DNA from: JBFYKJ01 sp041306005
GTDB taxonomy: Archaea; Altiarchaeota; Altiarchaeia; JAFGQM01
Reading direction: 5' to 3'
Length of the DNA stretch: 15,764 nucleotides
NCBI GenBank assembly: GCA_041306005.1
Contig: JBFYKJ010000092.1
Location: 1 to 15,764, forward strand
Positions 5,699 through 12,602 of this stretch are shown one piece after another; positions within the stretch are counted from its first letter, which is position 1, and each line of letters opens with the position of its first letter. The notes under the pieces were generated by a model. The model was not told the origin of the DNA and did not search any database. It saw nothing but the letters and a program-made list of their open reading frames with translations. Position numbers and translations under genes: made by a program.

Positions 5699-6727
5699 TT
5701 ATTCCCCGCCCTCTGTTTTCTTCTTTGCGGCCTTTCTTCCGCGTATGCTCTTGACTATCGCTTCCGCATCGCACGCAACGCCGAGCCGTTTGAAATACGA
5801 GCAGATGTTTTTCACGTCGCGCTCGAAAAAGCTTTCGGCCATCGGGTGGGTCAGGAGCACAGCCTGCCCCCAATCGATGAGGACCGGATGCTCCCCGCGC
5901 CCGGCCTTTGCGGCAATGTCGCCCTTGCCCTTGCCGGCAGCGCCCTTGACAAGGATGTTGTACTCGCTAAGGTCCGCGTGGACGAGCCCCCCCTTGTACA
6001 TCATCTTGACCTGGGCGACGACCTCGTCGAAGACCTCGCCGACGGCGTTTGCATCTTTTGGCGGCGAGCGCAGCAGTTGCGGCGACGGGTCCTCGTCGCC
6101 TATGTACTGCATGACAAGCACGTTCCCCTCTATCGCGAGGGCCTTCGGCGCGCTCACGCCCAGCTCCTCCGCCTTTTTCAAATTCCTGAACTCCTTCATG
6201 ACCCAGGATTTTATCAGGTCCCTGGGGGTGCGCTTGACCTTCTTGAACCGCTCATCGCCGATTATGTATTGAAGCACCGTCGGCTTCTTGAAGTAGCTGG
6301 CCGATGCAAGCCTGAATATCTTAATGACAATCCTCTTCTTGTCCAGTTCGCCCAAAAAGACGTCAGCCTCCTTCCCCGTGGCGATGGGCCCCATTATGCG
6401 GTCGATTTTGCCTTCCGCGCCCAGTTTCCCGATGTTCCTCAGGGTGTCGAAATTAAAAACTCCGCCTTCGGTCTTGTACTGGGACAGGTCCTTCTTTACC
6501 GACTCGGAACGGCGCGTCCGTTCCTCAAGGTCGAAGCTGGCGCCCTCTTCCGAGTATCGCCCCCCGGGCTTCTTGCCCCCGGACATCCCCCTGCCGCTGC
6601 GCTTGCCCCGCTTGAAGCAGACCGCGCCTCGACCACTCTCCTCAGATTCGCCGAAGAGGTCGTCGTCTTTATCCTCAGCCGCAGCCTCGTCGCCCCCCCA
6701 CGGGTTCTCCTCGTCGTCCTGGTCCAC
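5699..6727 (-). CDS. rio1: RIO1-family atypical serine/threonine kinase/ATPase
   Basis: An atypical protein kinase/ATPase needed for late small-subunit rRNA maturation. The kinase core shows the ATP-binding loop ATGKEADVF (116-124), Lys136 in IVIKIFR, helix C Glu179 in VMKEFRNL, the catalytic loop HADLSEYN (250-257, Asp252 and Asn257) and the metal-binding Asp285 in LIDWGQ. HPMAESFFERDVKNI fits the RIO1 tail. Two oddities stand out. There is an N-terminal extension of about 75 residues, acidic at first (DQDDEENPWGGDE) and then basic. There is also a Gly/Ala/Lys-rich insertion of about 15 residues (262-279) between the catalytic and metal loops, which in relatives is a tight turn. The start is GTG 6727; an in-frame stop lies not far upstream and the next ATG is residue 48. 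First gene of an operon with the KH protein. Confidence 0.93.
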   Translation of the reverse strand: MDQDDEENPWGGDEAAAEDKDDDLFGESEESGRGAVCFKRGKRSGRGMSGGKKPGGRYSEEGASFDLEERTRRSESVKKDLSQYKTEGGVFNFDTLRNIGKLGAEGKIDRIMGPIATGKEADVFLGELDKKRIVIKIFRLASASYFKKPTVLQYIIGDERFKKVKRTPRDLIKSWVMKEFRNLKKAEELGVSAPKALAIEGNVLVMQYIGDEDPSPQLLRSPPKDANAVGEVFDEVVAQVKMMYKGGLVHADLSEYNILVKGAAGKGKGDIAAKAGRGEHPVLIDWGQAVLLTHPMAESFFERDVKNICSYFKRLGVACDAEAIVKSIRGRKAAKKKTEGGE

Positions 6728-6773
6728 CGGCTTATTAGAAGTTTGGGGGAAGTAAAGGGCGTCTTATGTTTGC

Positions 6774-6826
6774 CTTTGCTTCATCCCCCACCACCTTTGC
6801 TTCATCCCCACCATTGCTTCATCCCC
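6774..6826. repeat. Imperfect three-copy repeat in the rio1/argS divergent spacer
   Basis: TTGCTTCATCCCC occurs at 6776, 6797 and 6814, at spacings of 21 and 17 bases. It lies between the divergent rio1 and argS promoters. The plus strand here is pyrimidine-rich. Confidence 0.8.
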
Positions 6827-6845
6827 TATCCGCCCGGCTTCACTC

Positions 6846-6851
6846 TTTTAT
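6846..6851 (+). promoter_or_regulatory. Putative TATA box of argS
   Basis: TTTTAT in a C-rich setting is centred about 26 bases before ATG 6874, as expected for a leaderless transcript. It lies inside the longer reading frame that could be drawn from 6766, which argues for the 6874 start. Confidence 0.4.
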
Positions 6852-6873
6852 CCACTTCCCCTATAACTTACCC

Positions 6874-8562
6874 ATGAAGCCGGTAAAGGCCGCTGTGCTG
6901 GAGGAGCTGTCAAGACTATTGCCCGACATAGCGGCGACCATGATAAAAGACGTGCCGCCCGACATCGAAGGCGACTACTCATTCCCCTGCTTTGCGCATG
7001 CGAAGAAATCGGGCAAGGACCCGAAGGCCATGGCGCAGGAGCTGGCCCCGAAGCTTTCAGGCAACGGCGTCATATCCCGCACCGAGGCGAAGGACGGGTT
7101 TGTCAACATCTTCATCGACGCCGCCGCCGTTGGCAGCGAACTCGTCCGCGAGGTCGACGCGAAGAAGGCGCATTTCGGCTCAGGCAAGAAGGGGGAGAAG
7201 ATAATACTCGAGCACACATCCGCCAACCCCGACGCCCCGCTCCACGTCGGCCACTTAAGGAACTCGATAATCGGCGATTCCATGGCGAGGATATTGCGAT
7301 TCGCAGGCTACGAGGTGGAAGCCCAGTTCTATGTCAACGACATGGGCGGCCAGCTCGCGGTGCTCGCGTCTTACCTTGACGGCAAGGACTACAAGCGCGA
7401 GCTCGCCGCTTCCGGCAAGAAGCCGGATGCATGGCTCGGGGAGATATACGTCGCGGCGAACAAGTCGGTCGACGAGGCGGTGGCAAAAGCCCTGCAGAAG
7501 AACTACGAGCGCGGGGCCGCCGAGACCCGGAAGATATTCGACTTCATAGTGGAAACTGCGCTTGAGGGCTTCAGGGGCACGTTCAAGGACTATAACATAC
7601 ATCTGGACAAGTTCGTCAGGGAGAGCGACTTCGTCTTCAAGGGCGACGTTAGGGCGATAGTCGATAAGCTGAAGAAGTCGCCGTACTGGTTCGAGGAGGA
7701 GGGGATGTCCGCCGTGGACCTGGAGAAATACGGGATAGACAAGGAGCTCGTCCTCCTGCGGAGCGACGGGACCACCCTTTACACTACGCGCGACCTCGCC
7801 TACCACCAGTGGAAGCTGAAGACCGCGGACTGCATAAACGTGATTGCGAACGAGCAGACGCTCCAGCAAAAGCAGCTTCGCGCCGGGCTTGACATGCTCG
7901 GCGTCCCGGACGCCGAGAAGCGGGTTAGGCACCTTTCATATGAACTGGTCACCGTCCCCGGGATGCGCATGTCCTCAAGGAGCGGCCAGTTCATATCGGC
8001 GGACGAGCTTCTCGCTTCCGGTGAGGAGCTGGCGATGACGGAGATACGAGAGAGGAAGCTTGAGATCCCGGAGTCCGAGAGCGAACACATCGCAAAGGCG
8101 GTCGCCGCCGGCGCTATACGGTTTAACATAGTCAGGATAACCCCCTTAAAGCCCATAGAGTTCAAGTGGGACGACGCCCTGAACTTCGAGGGCGAGTCGG
8201 CGCCGTATTTGCAATACAGCCACGCGAGGGCCTGCAGGATACTGGAAAAGGCGGGCGGGCACGGGAAGGCGGACTTCGGCAGCGCCGCTTCGCAGCTCTC
8301 CCCCGAGGACAAGAAGCTCATCCTCGCACTCTCTAAGTTCCCGGAAGTGGTGGAGGCATCAGCCGCGGACCTTAAACCCAACCTGGTGGCGAACTACCTA
8401 TTCACCCTCGGCGAGGCGTTCAACAGGTTCTACTTCAAGTGCCCGGTGGTCGATTCGCCCGAGCCGCTAAGGAGCGCGAGGATAGAGCTTGTCAAGTCGT
8501 TCAAGCAAGTCGTGGCCAACGGGCTCTCGCTGCTCGGGATAGAGCCGCTTGAGCGGATGTGA
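6874..8562 (+). CDS. argS: Arginyl-tRNA synthetase
   Basis: Class I aminoacyl-tRNA synthetase charging tRNA-Arg in the cytosol. The protein has 562 residues, a usual length. The N-terminal additional domain (1-105) contains DYSFPCFAHAKKSGKDP. The active site has HTSANPDAPLHVGHLRNSIIGD with the HIGH box as HVGH (124-127). FYVNDMGGQ (152-160) and TLYTTRDLAYH (301-311) are ArgRS signatures. The KMSKS equivalent is RMSSRSG (365-371), lacking the first Lys as is common in this family. The C-terminal helical anticodon-binding domain begins near PYLQYSHARA. The frame is open from 6766, but the extra 36 residues are low in charge, encoded by the upstream repeat and outside the family fold; ATG 6874 starts the canonical domain. 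Its last codons and TGA are the first unit of a 24-base tandem repeat. Confidence 0.96.
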   Translation: MKPVKAAVLEELSRLLPDIAATMIKDVPPDIEGDYSFPCFAHAKKSGKDPKAMAQELAPKLSGNGVISRTEAKDGFVNIFIDAAAVGSELVREVDAKKAHFGSGKKGEKIILEHTSANPDAPLHVGHLRNSIIGDSMARILRFAGYEVEAQFYVNDMGGQLAVLASYLDGKDYKRELAASGKKPDAWLGEIYVAANKSVDEAVAKALQKNYERGAAETRKIFDFIVETALEGFRGTFKDYNIHLDKFVRESDFVFKGDVRAIVDKLKKSPYWFEEEGMSAVDLEKYGIDKELVLLRSDGTTLYTTRDLAYHQWKLKTADCINVIANEQTLQQKQLRAGLDMLGVPDAEKRVRHLSYELVTVPGMRMSSRSGQFISADELLASGEELAMTEIRERKLEIPESESEHIAKAVAAGAIRFNIVRITPLKPIEFKWDDALNFEGESAPYLQYSHARACRILEKAGGHGKADFGSAASQLSPEDKKLILALSKFPEVVEASAADLKPNLVANYLFTLGEAFNRFYFKCPVVDSPEPLRSARIELVKSFKQVVANGLSLLGIEPLERM

Positions 8563-8610
8563 ACCAGTGCGCTTGAGCGGATGTGAACCAGTGCGCTTGA
8601 GCGGATGTGA
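8546..8610. repeat. Three-copy 24-bp tandem repeat overlapping the argS stop codon
   Basis: CGCTTGAGCGGATGTGA occurs exactly at 8546, 8570 and 8594. The two complete spacings are 24 bases, and the full units are identical including the linker ACCAGTG. The first copy encodes the end of ArgRS (LERM and TGA). Because 24 is a multiple of three, the same stop recurs in frame at 8584 and 8608. Confidence 0.95.
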
Positions 8611-8648
8611 CGCTACGGCGTGCGCACCGCTCCGTTCGCTTTAACAAA

Positions 8649-8867
8649 ATGACTCTTAGATGCCCCGAGTGCGGGAGCAGGAGGCTGACCTTCGCTTCCA
8701 CTACTGCAACTTATGCGGTTCTGAGCACCGACCAGAGGTACGTGTGCAAGGACTGTGGCTACATGGGCTCACTTGCCGTCGATGAGTCGGCGAGGGCTCC
8801 TGACAAGACCGACCAAAGGATCCTTGAGGACTTAGAGGCGACCAAACGTTCGCTCGACAAAAAGTGA
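8649..8867 (+). CDS. Small zinc ribbon protein
   Basis: A 72-residue protein with one four-cysteine zinc ribbon: CPECGS (Cys5, Cys8) and CKDCGY (Cys33, Cys36). The C-terminal half is charged and helical (TDQRILEDLEATKRSLDKK). The knuckle pattern resembles the ribbons of archaeal transcription proteins, but there is nothing beyond it to assign a role; nucleic acid binding is inference. An upstream GTG (8607) is in frame, but the added 14 residues come from repeat-derived DNA and no family feature is there, so ATG 8649 is preferred. It lies 86 bases after argS and 13 bases before the following membrane-protein gene, probably co-transcribed with the latter. It is not a candidate for the ribbon missing from TFB without direct evidence. 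Confidence 0.7.
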   Translation: MTLRCPECGSRRLTFASTTATYAVLSTDQRYVCKDCGYMGSLAVDESARAPDKTDQRILEDLEATKRSLDKK

Positions 8868-8880
8868 TAACGTGGTTCAA

Positions 8881-9309
8881 ATGGATTCAAGGCAAACCCT
8901 GATAGTGCTCGATTTGGCGCTCTTCGCGGCAGTGCTCGCGTCATTAGCCTTCGGCTGGGCCGGCGAGCCCCCCGGGCTTGCGATAATCTTTGCCTGGATA
9001 ATCGTATTCCTGGCGACCATAGTGTCTTTTACTTCTCACCTCGCCGAGGGCGCCGAGGGATGGTACCAGTACGGGATGGCGATAACGATGGGGATCCTAA
9101 TCGCGATGGTGTTCGCCCTCCTCCTTAGCATGGACGTCTACGGGGCTTTGCTCCTGATGCCGTTTGCCGTCATGGGCATGTTCGTCTACAACTGGCTGTT
9201 TGTCGACCGGAGCGAGGAGGAGTTCGAGAAGGATTTGGAGAGATTGAAGGGCGAGTTTGAATCCAAGAACGCCGGCGCGGGCGCAGGGCTCAAGGCCCGC
9301 CGCGCGTAA
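8881..9309 (+). CDS. Four-helix membrane protein with charged C-terminal tail, unknown function
   Basis: A 142-residue protein with four predicted membrane helices (about 5-25, 32-53, 64-84 and 86-107). A soluble tail (108-142) contains an acidic/basic heptad-like helix (SEEEFEKDLERLKGEFESK) and ends in a Gly/Ala-rich basic stretch. The loop between helices 2 and 3 has SHLAEGAEGWYQYG. I do not recognise the family. ATG 8881 is preferred over an in-frame GTG at 8872. It follows the stop of the zinc ribbon gene by 13 bases, so the two are probably one transcript. A T5 run at 9317-9321 just past the stop could end it. Confidence 0.65.
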   Translation: MDSRQTLIVLDLALFAAVLASLAFGWAGEPPGLAIIFAWIIVFLATIVSFTSHLAEGAEGWYQYGMAITMGILIAMVFALLLSMDVYGALLLMPFAVMGMFVYNWLFVDRSEEEFEKDLERLKGEFESKNAGAGAGLKARRA

Positions 9310-9357
9310 TCCGAGGTTTTTCTACCTTCGTTTCCCAATCTAACACTCCCCTATACG

Positions 9358-10641
9358 ATGCCTCCCAAACAGGTCTGGACGCCTGAAAGGGCGAAGAAGT
9401 TCGAGCGCGCTTACATGGACCTGCCGCTGGCGGACATGGTCCGCCGTTCCCGCGAGCTCTTCGGCATGCAGCTGACAGAGTCGTCCGTGAGGTCGTTTGC
9501 TTTCAAGCGCAAGCTGAAGAGGCGGACTTTGCCCGCCGGCGAGCGCGCGTCGCGTCGCAAGGCCGTCAGGGCGCTTTTGCCCAAGGGCATAAGCGACAAG
9601 GGGGTCGCTAATCTTGTCAATCAAGGCCGCACTCCCGAGTTAATAAGATTGCGGAGGGACGCCCTGCACGAGGTCAAAGCCCCATTGACTTATGGCGCCC
9701 TGAAGATGCCCGATGCCGAGTTCAAGGCGTTTGTCGAGTCATACCCCAAGACGCGCGCCCTGTCGCCGGAGCGCAAGGGCCTGTTCGACCTTCTTGTCGG
9801 GCGGGGCGCGACCGAGAGAGAGGCGGTGAAGGCCGCCCAGCTGTCAGGCATCGCCAACCTGCCCCGGAAGATAGCGCTCATAGAATCAAGGCTGGACCCC
9901 AAGGTCCACGGCGCGGCGCAGCTTTCGTTCAAGCATATACTGCGGGTGTCCGGCACGCGCATGCGGGATATCAGGCGCGGCTCATTCGGCGTAAATACCA
10001 TCCTCGGCGAGCTTGCCGACGAGCATGGGGCAAGGGAGATAAAGAAGCGCCGGCCGGGATGGGACCTGAAAAAACTCGGCATAACGCCGCGCATCGCCTG
10101 GCAGAGGTACCAGGCCGCCGAGCAGATGGGGATGACCATCGGGCCGACGCTCATCGCCGAGTGCTCGGTCACGAGGATAAAAGCCGGCAGGGTCCCGGAC
10201 TTCAACAAGAGGCCGGACGCCAAGATGATGCGCGCGCTTCTGGAAAAGCCGGATGCCGCCCCCGGCAGGCAAGCCACCCAGGAGCTGTTGAGGAACGTAG
10301 CGGCCGGCTCCGGCATCAAGCGGCTCGGGGACGGGCCCATAAGGAGCGTCACTGCGGACCTTGAGGTGATAACGCCGAGCGGCGAGCTGCCCAAGGGCCA
10401 CGGCCGAGTCATCCGCGGGACGTTCAGGCATGTAGGCAAAGACCTCTATGTGCACTTCGAGGACCCGGATTCGCGTCTGGCGCGGCAGCGGGAGCACTTA
10501 TTTGAGCGCGGGCCGCCAAAGGGTTTGAAAGTGGAGGGCAACATGGTCTTGATGCCGCGGGGTGCAAGGCTGGCTCTTCGGCGCATCCCGGAGCAGGAGC
10601 AAAAAAAGCACCTGATTTACGGGGAGCCGATAGAAGAGTAA
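9358..10641 (+). CDS. Basic protein with N-terminal helix-turn-helix-like segment, unknown function
   Basis: A 427-residue soluble protein, rich in Lys and Arg, that I cannot place in a family. Residues 6-57 start WTPERAKKFERAY and contain LPLADMVRRSRELFG followed by TESSVRSFAFKRKLKRR. The spacing resembles the SANT/Myb-like helix-turn-helix at the ends of many phage and homing-endonuclease proteins (consensus of the type WT..E...L...Y...s..ela..lg.s..sV..ka..lgl). DNA binding is therefore inferred. The middle (about 120-330) is helical and basic. The C-terminus (from about 337) looks beta-rich: VTADLEVITPSGELPKGHGRV, then VGKDLYVHFEDPDSR. No catalytic motif is visible. Codon use and GC content match the neighbours, so there is no sign of recent transfer. 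It is convergent with the PAP2 gene. Confidence 0.65.
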   Translation: MPPKQVWTPERAKKFERAYMDLPLADMVRRSRELFGMQLTESSVRSFAFKRKLKRRTLPAGERASRRKAVRALLPKGISDKGVANLVNQGRTPELIRLRRDALHEVKAPLTYGALKMPDAEFKAFVESYPKTRALSPERKGLFDLLVGRGATEREAVKAAQLSGIANLPRKIALIESRLDPKVHGAAQLSFKHILRVSGTRMRDIRRGSFGVNTILGELADEHGAREIKKRRPGWDLKKLGITPRIAWQRYQAAEQMGMTIGPTLIAECSVTRIKAGRVPDFNKRPDAKMMRALLEKPDAAPGRQATQELLRNVAAGSGIKRLGDGPIRSVTADLEVITPSGELPKGHGRVIRGTFRHVGKDLYVHFEDPDSRLARQREHLFERGPPKGLKVEGNMVLMPRGARLALRRIPEQEQKKHLIYGEPIEE

Positions 10642-10645
10642 GACT

Positions 10646-10694
10646 GTTCACTAGTAAGTTAGTCAAGTAGGGCGGTTCACTAGTAAGTTAGTCA
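10646..10694. repeat. Two-copy 29-bp tandem repeat overlapping the PAP2 gene stop codon
   Basis: GTTCACTAGTAAGTTAGTCA occurs exactly at 10646 and 10675. Read on the minus strand, each copy begins with TGA. The copy at 10694-10675 starts with the actual stop codon of the PAP2 gene, and the other repeats it 29 bases further on. The array fills the 50-base convergent junction. Confidence 0.9.
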
Positions 10695-11141
10695 CCATAC
10701 GCGCTTTTGTATGCCGATCCTTTTGGCAGTCTTCAGGCAGATGTAGCCTATTGCCAAGCCGATAAGCGCCCCCGCCAATACGTCGTGCGGGTAGTGCTCC
10801 CCGAGGGAGACCCTGCTCAGGCCAATCAAGAATGCATACCCGGCATAGGCTGTGAACATAGGCCTTCGGGGCCACAAAAACACCAGCGCGGCGAAGACGA
10901 GTGCCGCGTGCCTGCTCGGGAAGGACTGCATCGGGTCCGCGCATTCCAGCGCCCCAAGCGAAGCGCAGGGCCTGGGCTCAACTATCGCAACCTTCAGGGC
11001 CGTGACGATGAGGAGGGTCAGCAATATAGAAAGCAGGAGCGGATAGACGTTCCTGTCTTTTCGGTACACGAGATAAGCTATCACCAAGGGGATTACAAGA
11101 AGGTAGCTGTCGCTTAGGACCTGCATCAGAATATCTGTCAT
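10692..11141 (-). CDS. PAP2-family membrane phosphatase
   Basis: An integral-membrane acid phosphatase of the type 2 phosphatidic acid phosphatase family. The three catalytic motifs are present: K50-x6-RP (KVAIVEPRP, 50-58), PSRH (75-78, where PSGH is more usual) and SR-x5-H-x3-D (Ser109 to Asp120 in SRVSLGEHYPHD). There are about five hydrophobic helices. At 149 residues it is short, starting almost directly at the first helix. Members dephosphorylate lipid phosphates, and in prokaryotes often undecaprenyl or other polyprenyl diphosphate; a dolichol-type carrier recycling role is possible but unproven. Its ATG overlaps the aroE stop by four bases (ATGA), so translation is probably coupled. 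It is the last gene of the minus-strand operon, and its stop lies in a tandem repeat. Confidence 0.88.
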   Translation of the reverse strand: MTDILMQVLSDSYLLVIPLVIAYLVYRKDRNVYPLLLSILLTLLIVTALKVAIVEPRPCASLGALECADPMQSFPSRHAALVFAALVFLWPRRPMFTAYAGYAFLIGLSRVSLGEHYPHDVLAGALIGLAIGYICLKTAKRIGIQKRVW

Positions 11142-11983
11142 TTCAGCTTCGCGAGAACCGCTTTTCTCATCCCATCCACGGGCGGCTCATACCCCCATAT
11201 CCTAAGGGACTCAGCGCCCTGGCGGACGAACATCTCGACGCCGTCGATGGTCTTCGCGCCCGCGGCCTTCGCCTGCTTAAGGAGCTTTGTCTCAAGGGGG
11301 TTGTAGACTATATCCATCACTACGGCGCCTTTCGGGATTTTGCACCCGTCCGGCAGCGGGCTCTCCTTAGACTTCGGGCTCATGCCGACGGACGTGGCAT
11401 TGACGATTATGTCAAAGCCGCTTAAGTCGATAAGACCGCCATCATCTATTATTCTTATCTCCTGCCCCAGCTTCTCGTCGACTTCCACCGCCAGCTCGAG
11501 GCATTTTCTCACCGTCCTGTTGTGGACCGAGACCTTCGCGCCCTCAAGGGCGCAGCCGTAGACTATCGCGCGCGCGGCGCCGCCAGCTCCTAGGACGAGG
11601 ACATTTTTCCCCTTCAGCTTAGGGACCTTTGTCTTCAGCGCCTCGACGGCGCCGATCATATCGGTGTTGTACCCTGTTGCGGCCGCGCCGCCCTTCTTGT
11701 CCTCATGCTCCCCGAAGGCGACGCAGTTGACGGCGCCGACAAGATCCGCAGCCATCTCCCTACCGTCGATGAAATCGATTATCTCGGTCTTGTACGGGAT
11801 GGTGACGTTGATGCCTGAATATGCCCTCCGCAGGCGCTCATAAGCGGTCTTAACCAGCTTATCGACCTCGACCGCCTCATACTTCGCCTTCGCGCCGAGG
11901 CCGAGCGCATTGAACGCCGCGTTGTGCATGACCGGCGAAAGGCTGTGGCCTACGGGCTTTCCGATGACCGCGTATCTTTTCAT
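11138..11983 (-). CDS. aroE: Shikimate 5-dehydrogenase
   Basis: NADPH-dependent reduction of 3-dehydroshikimate to shikimate in aromatic amino acid synthesis. At 281 residues it has usual length. Substrate-binding and catalytic residues are seen: SLSP (14-17), VTIPYK with catalytic Lys65 (60-65), AVNC with Asn86, and GYNTD with Asp108. The Rossmann fold has GAGGAARA (132-139), and HNRT (154-157) carries the basic residue that favours NADP. NATSVGM (195-201) is a family signature. The start at ATG 11983 lies 3 bases after the stop of the ankyrin-like gene, and its own stop overlaps the PAP2 start. No other shikimate-pathway gene is in the window. Confidence 0.96.
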   Translation of the reverse strand: MKRYAVIGKPVGHSLSPVMHNAAFNALGLGAKAKYEAVEVDKLVKTAYERLRRAYSGINVTIPYKTEIIDFIDGREMAADLVGAVNCVAFGEHEDKKGGAAATGYNTDMIGAVEALKTKVPKLKGKNVLVLGAGGAARAIVYGCALEGAKVSVHNRTVRKCLELAVEVDEKLGQEIRIIDDGGLIDLSGFDIIVNATSVGMSPKSKESPLPDGCKIPKGAVVMDIVYNPLETKLLKQAKAAGAKTIDGVEMFVRQGAESLRIWGYEPPVDGMRKAVLAKLK

Positions 11984-11986
11984 CTA

Positions 11987-12580
11987 CTATGACCGTAGCT
12001 CTTTTGCATAGGCCCTTGCAAATTTGCGGCTAGGACGTTCTTTCGGGATTTTGCGCCTTTCTCTCAACGCCTTTATCACTTCCGCAGTGTACTTATCCGC
12101 GTATTCCTCGGGCAGTTTCCCTTTCTTGTTCTTGCGCCCGAATTTCACCCCGAGGTCGCGCATTACTTTTAAGAATTCTGTAGACCTAGTGTGTGCGGCC
12201 ATATCTACGGGTCTCGTCCCATACTCATCGAAGCTATCCACAGGCATTCCGAGCTCTTTGAGTTTGATGAATGCGTCAATGTCCCCTGAAAGCACTGCCT
12301 CGTGAGCCAACGACTTTCCCATACCCTCTTTAGCCCTTAGGTTGGAGCCCTTCTCATAAAGTCTTTGCAGGTTCCTGGCAGAATTCTTTGACCCTATCAC
12401 TACTGACGCCGCCCTAAGCCCCATAGTGTCTCTTAGGTCCGGGTGTACCCCTGCGTTTACATGGCGCATAACAACAGGTATGTTTCCCTCCCTGAGAGCT
12501 TCCATATAAGACCTGGGCAGCAGCCCGCCCTTCCCCATCTTTTTCGCCTTGCCCATTTTTCCTCCGTATGCCCTTTTCAT
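11987..12580 (-). CDS. Ankyrin-repeat-like protein
   Basis: A 197-residue soluble basic protein. The middle carries two to three degenerate ankyrin repeats: GKSLAHEAVLSGDIDAFIKL (88-107), then GTRPVDMAAHTRSTEFLKVM (121-140) followed by RDLGVKFGRKNKKGKLPEEYA. A probable weaker repeat lies upstream, around SYMEALREGNIPVVMRHVNA (24-43). The ends are strongly basic (KRAYGGKMGKAKKMGKGG; RERRKIPKERPSRKFARAYAKE), suggesting contact with RNA or an acidic partner. The partner is unknown. It starts 22 bases after the rqcH stop and ends 3 bases before aroE, so it is within one operon. ATG 12580 is the first possible start after rqcH; ATGs at residues 9 and 15 are alternatives. Confidence 0.72.
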   Translation of the reverse strand: MKRAYGGKMGKAKKMGKGGLLPRSYMEALREGNIPVVMRHVNAGVHPDLRDTMGLRAASVVIGSKNSARNLQRLYEKGSNLRAKEGMGKSLAHEAVLSGDIDAFIKLKELGMPVDSFDEYGTRPVDMAAHTRSTEFLKVMRDLGVKFGRKNKKGKLPEEYADKYTAEVIKALRERRKIPKERPSRKFARAYAKELRS

Positions 12581-12602
12581 ATAACTGAGTGACTAATTTA
12601 AA

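Noticed and set aside
6766..6873. Longer argS start giving 36 extra residues
   Set aside because: The added residues are encoded by the upstream repeat and overlap the likely TATA box, and the ArgRS fold begins at 6874.
5213..6877. Very long open frame on the plus strand opposite the KH and RIO1 genes
   Set aside because: It is antisense to two genes with clear family motifs. GC-rich codon bias leaves the opposite strand open, and its translation has no recognisable domain.
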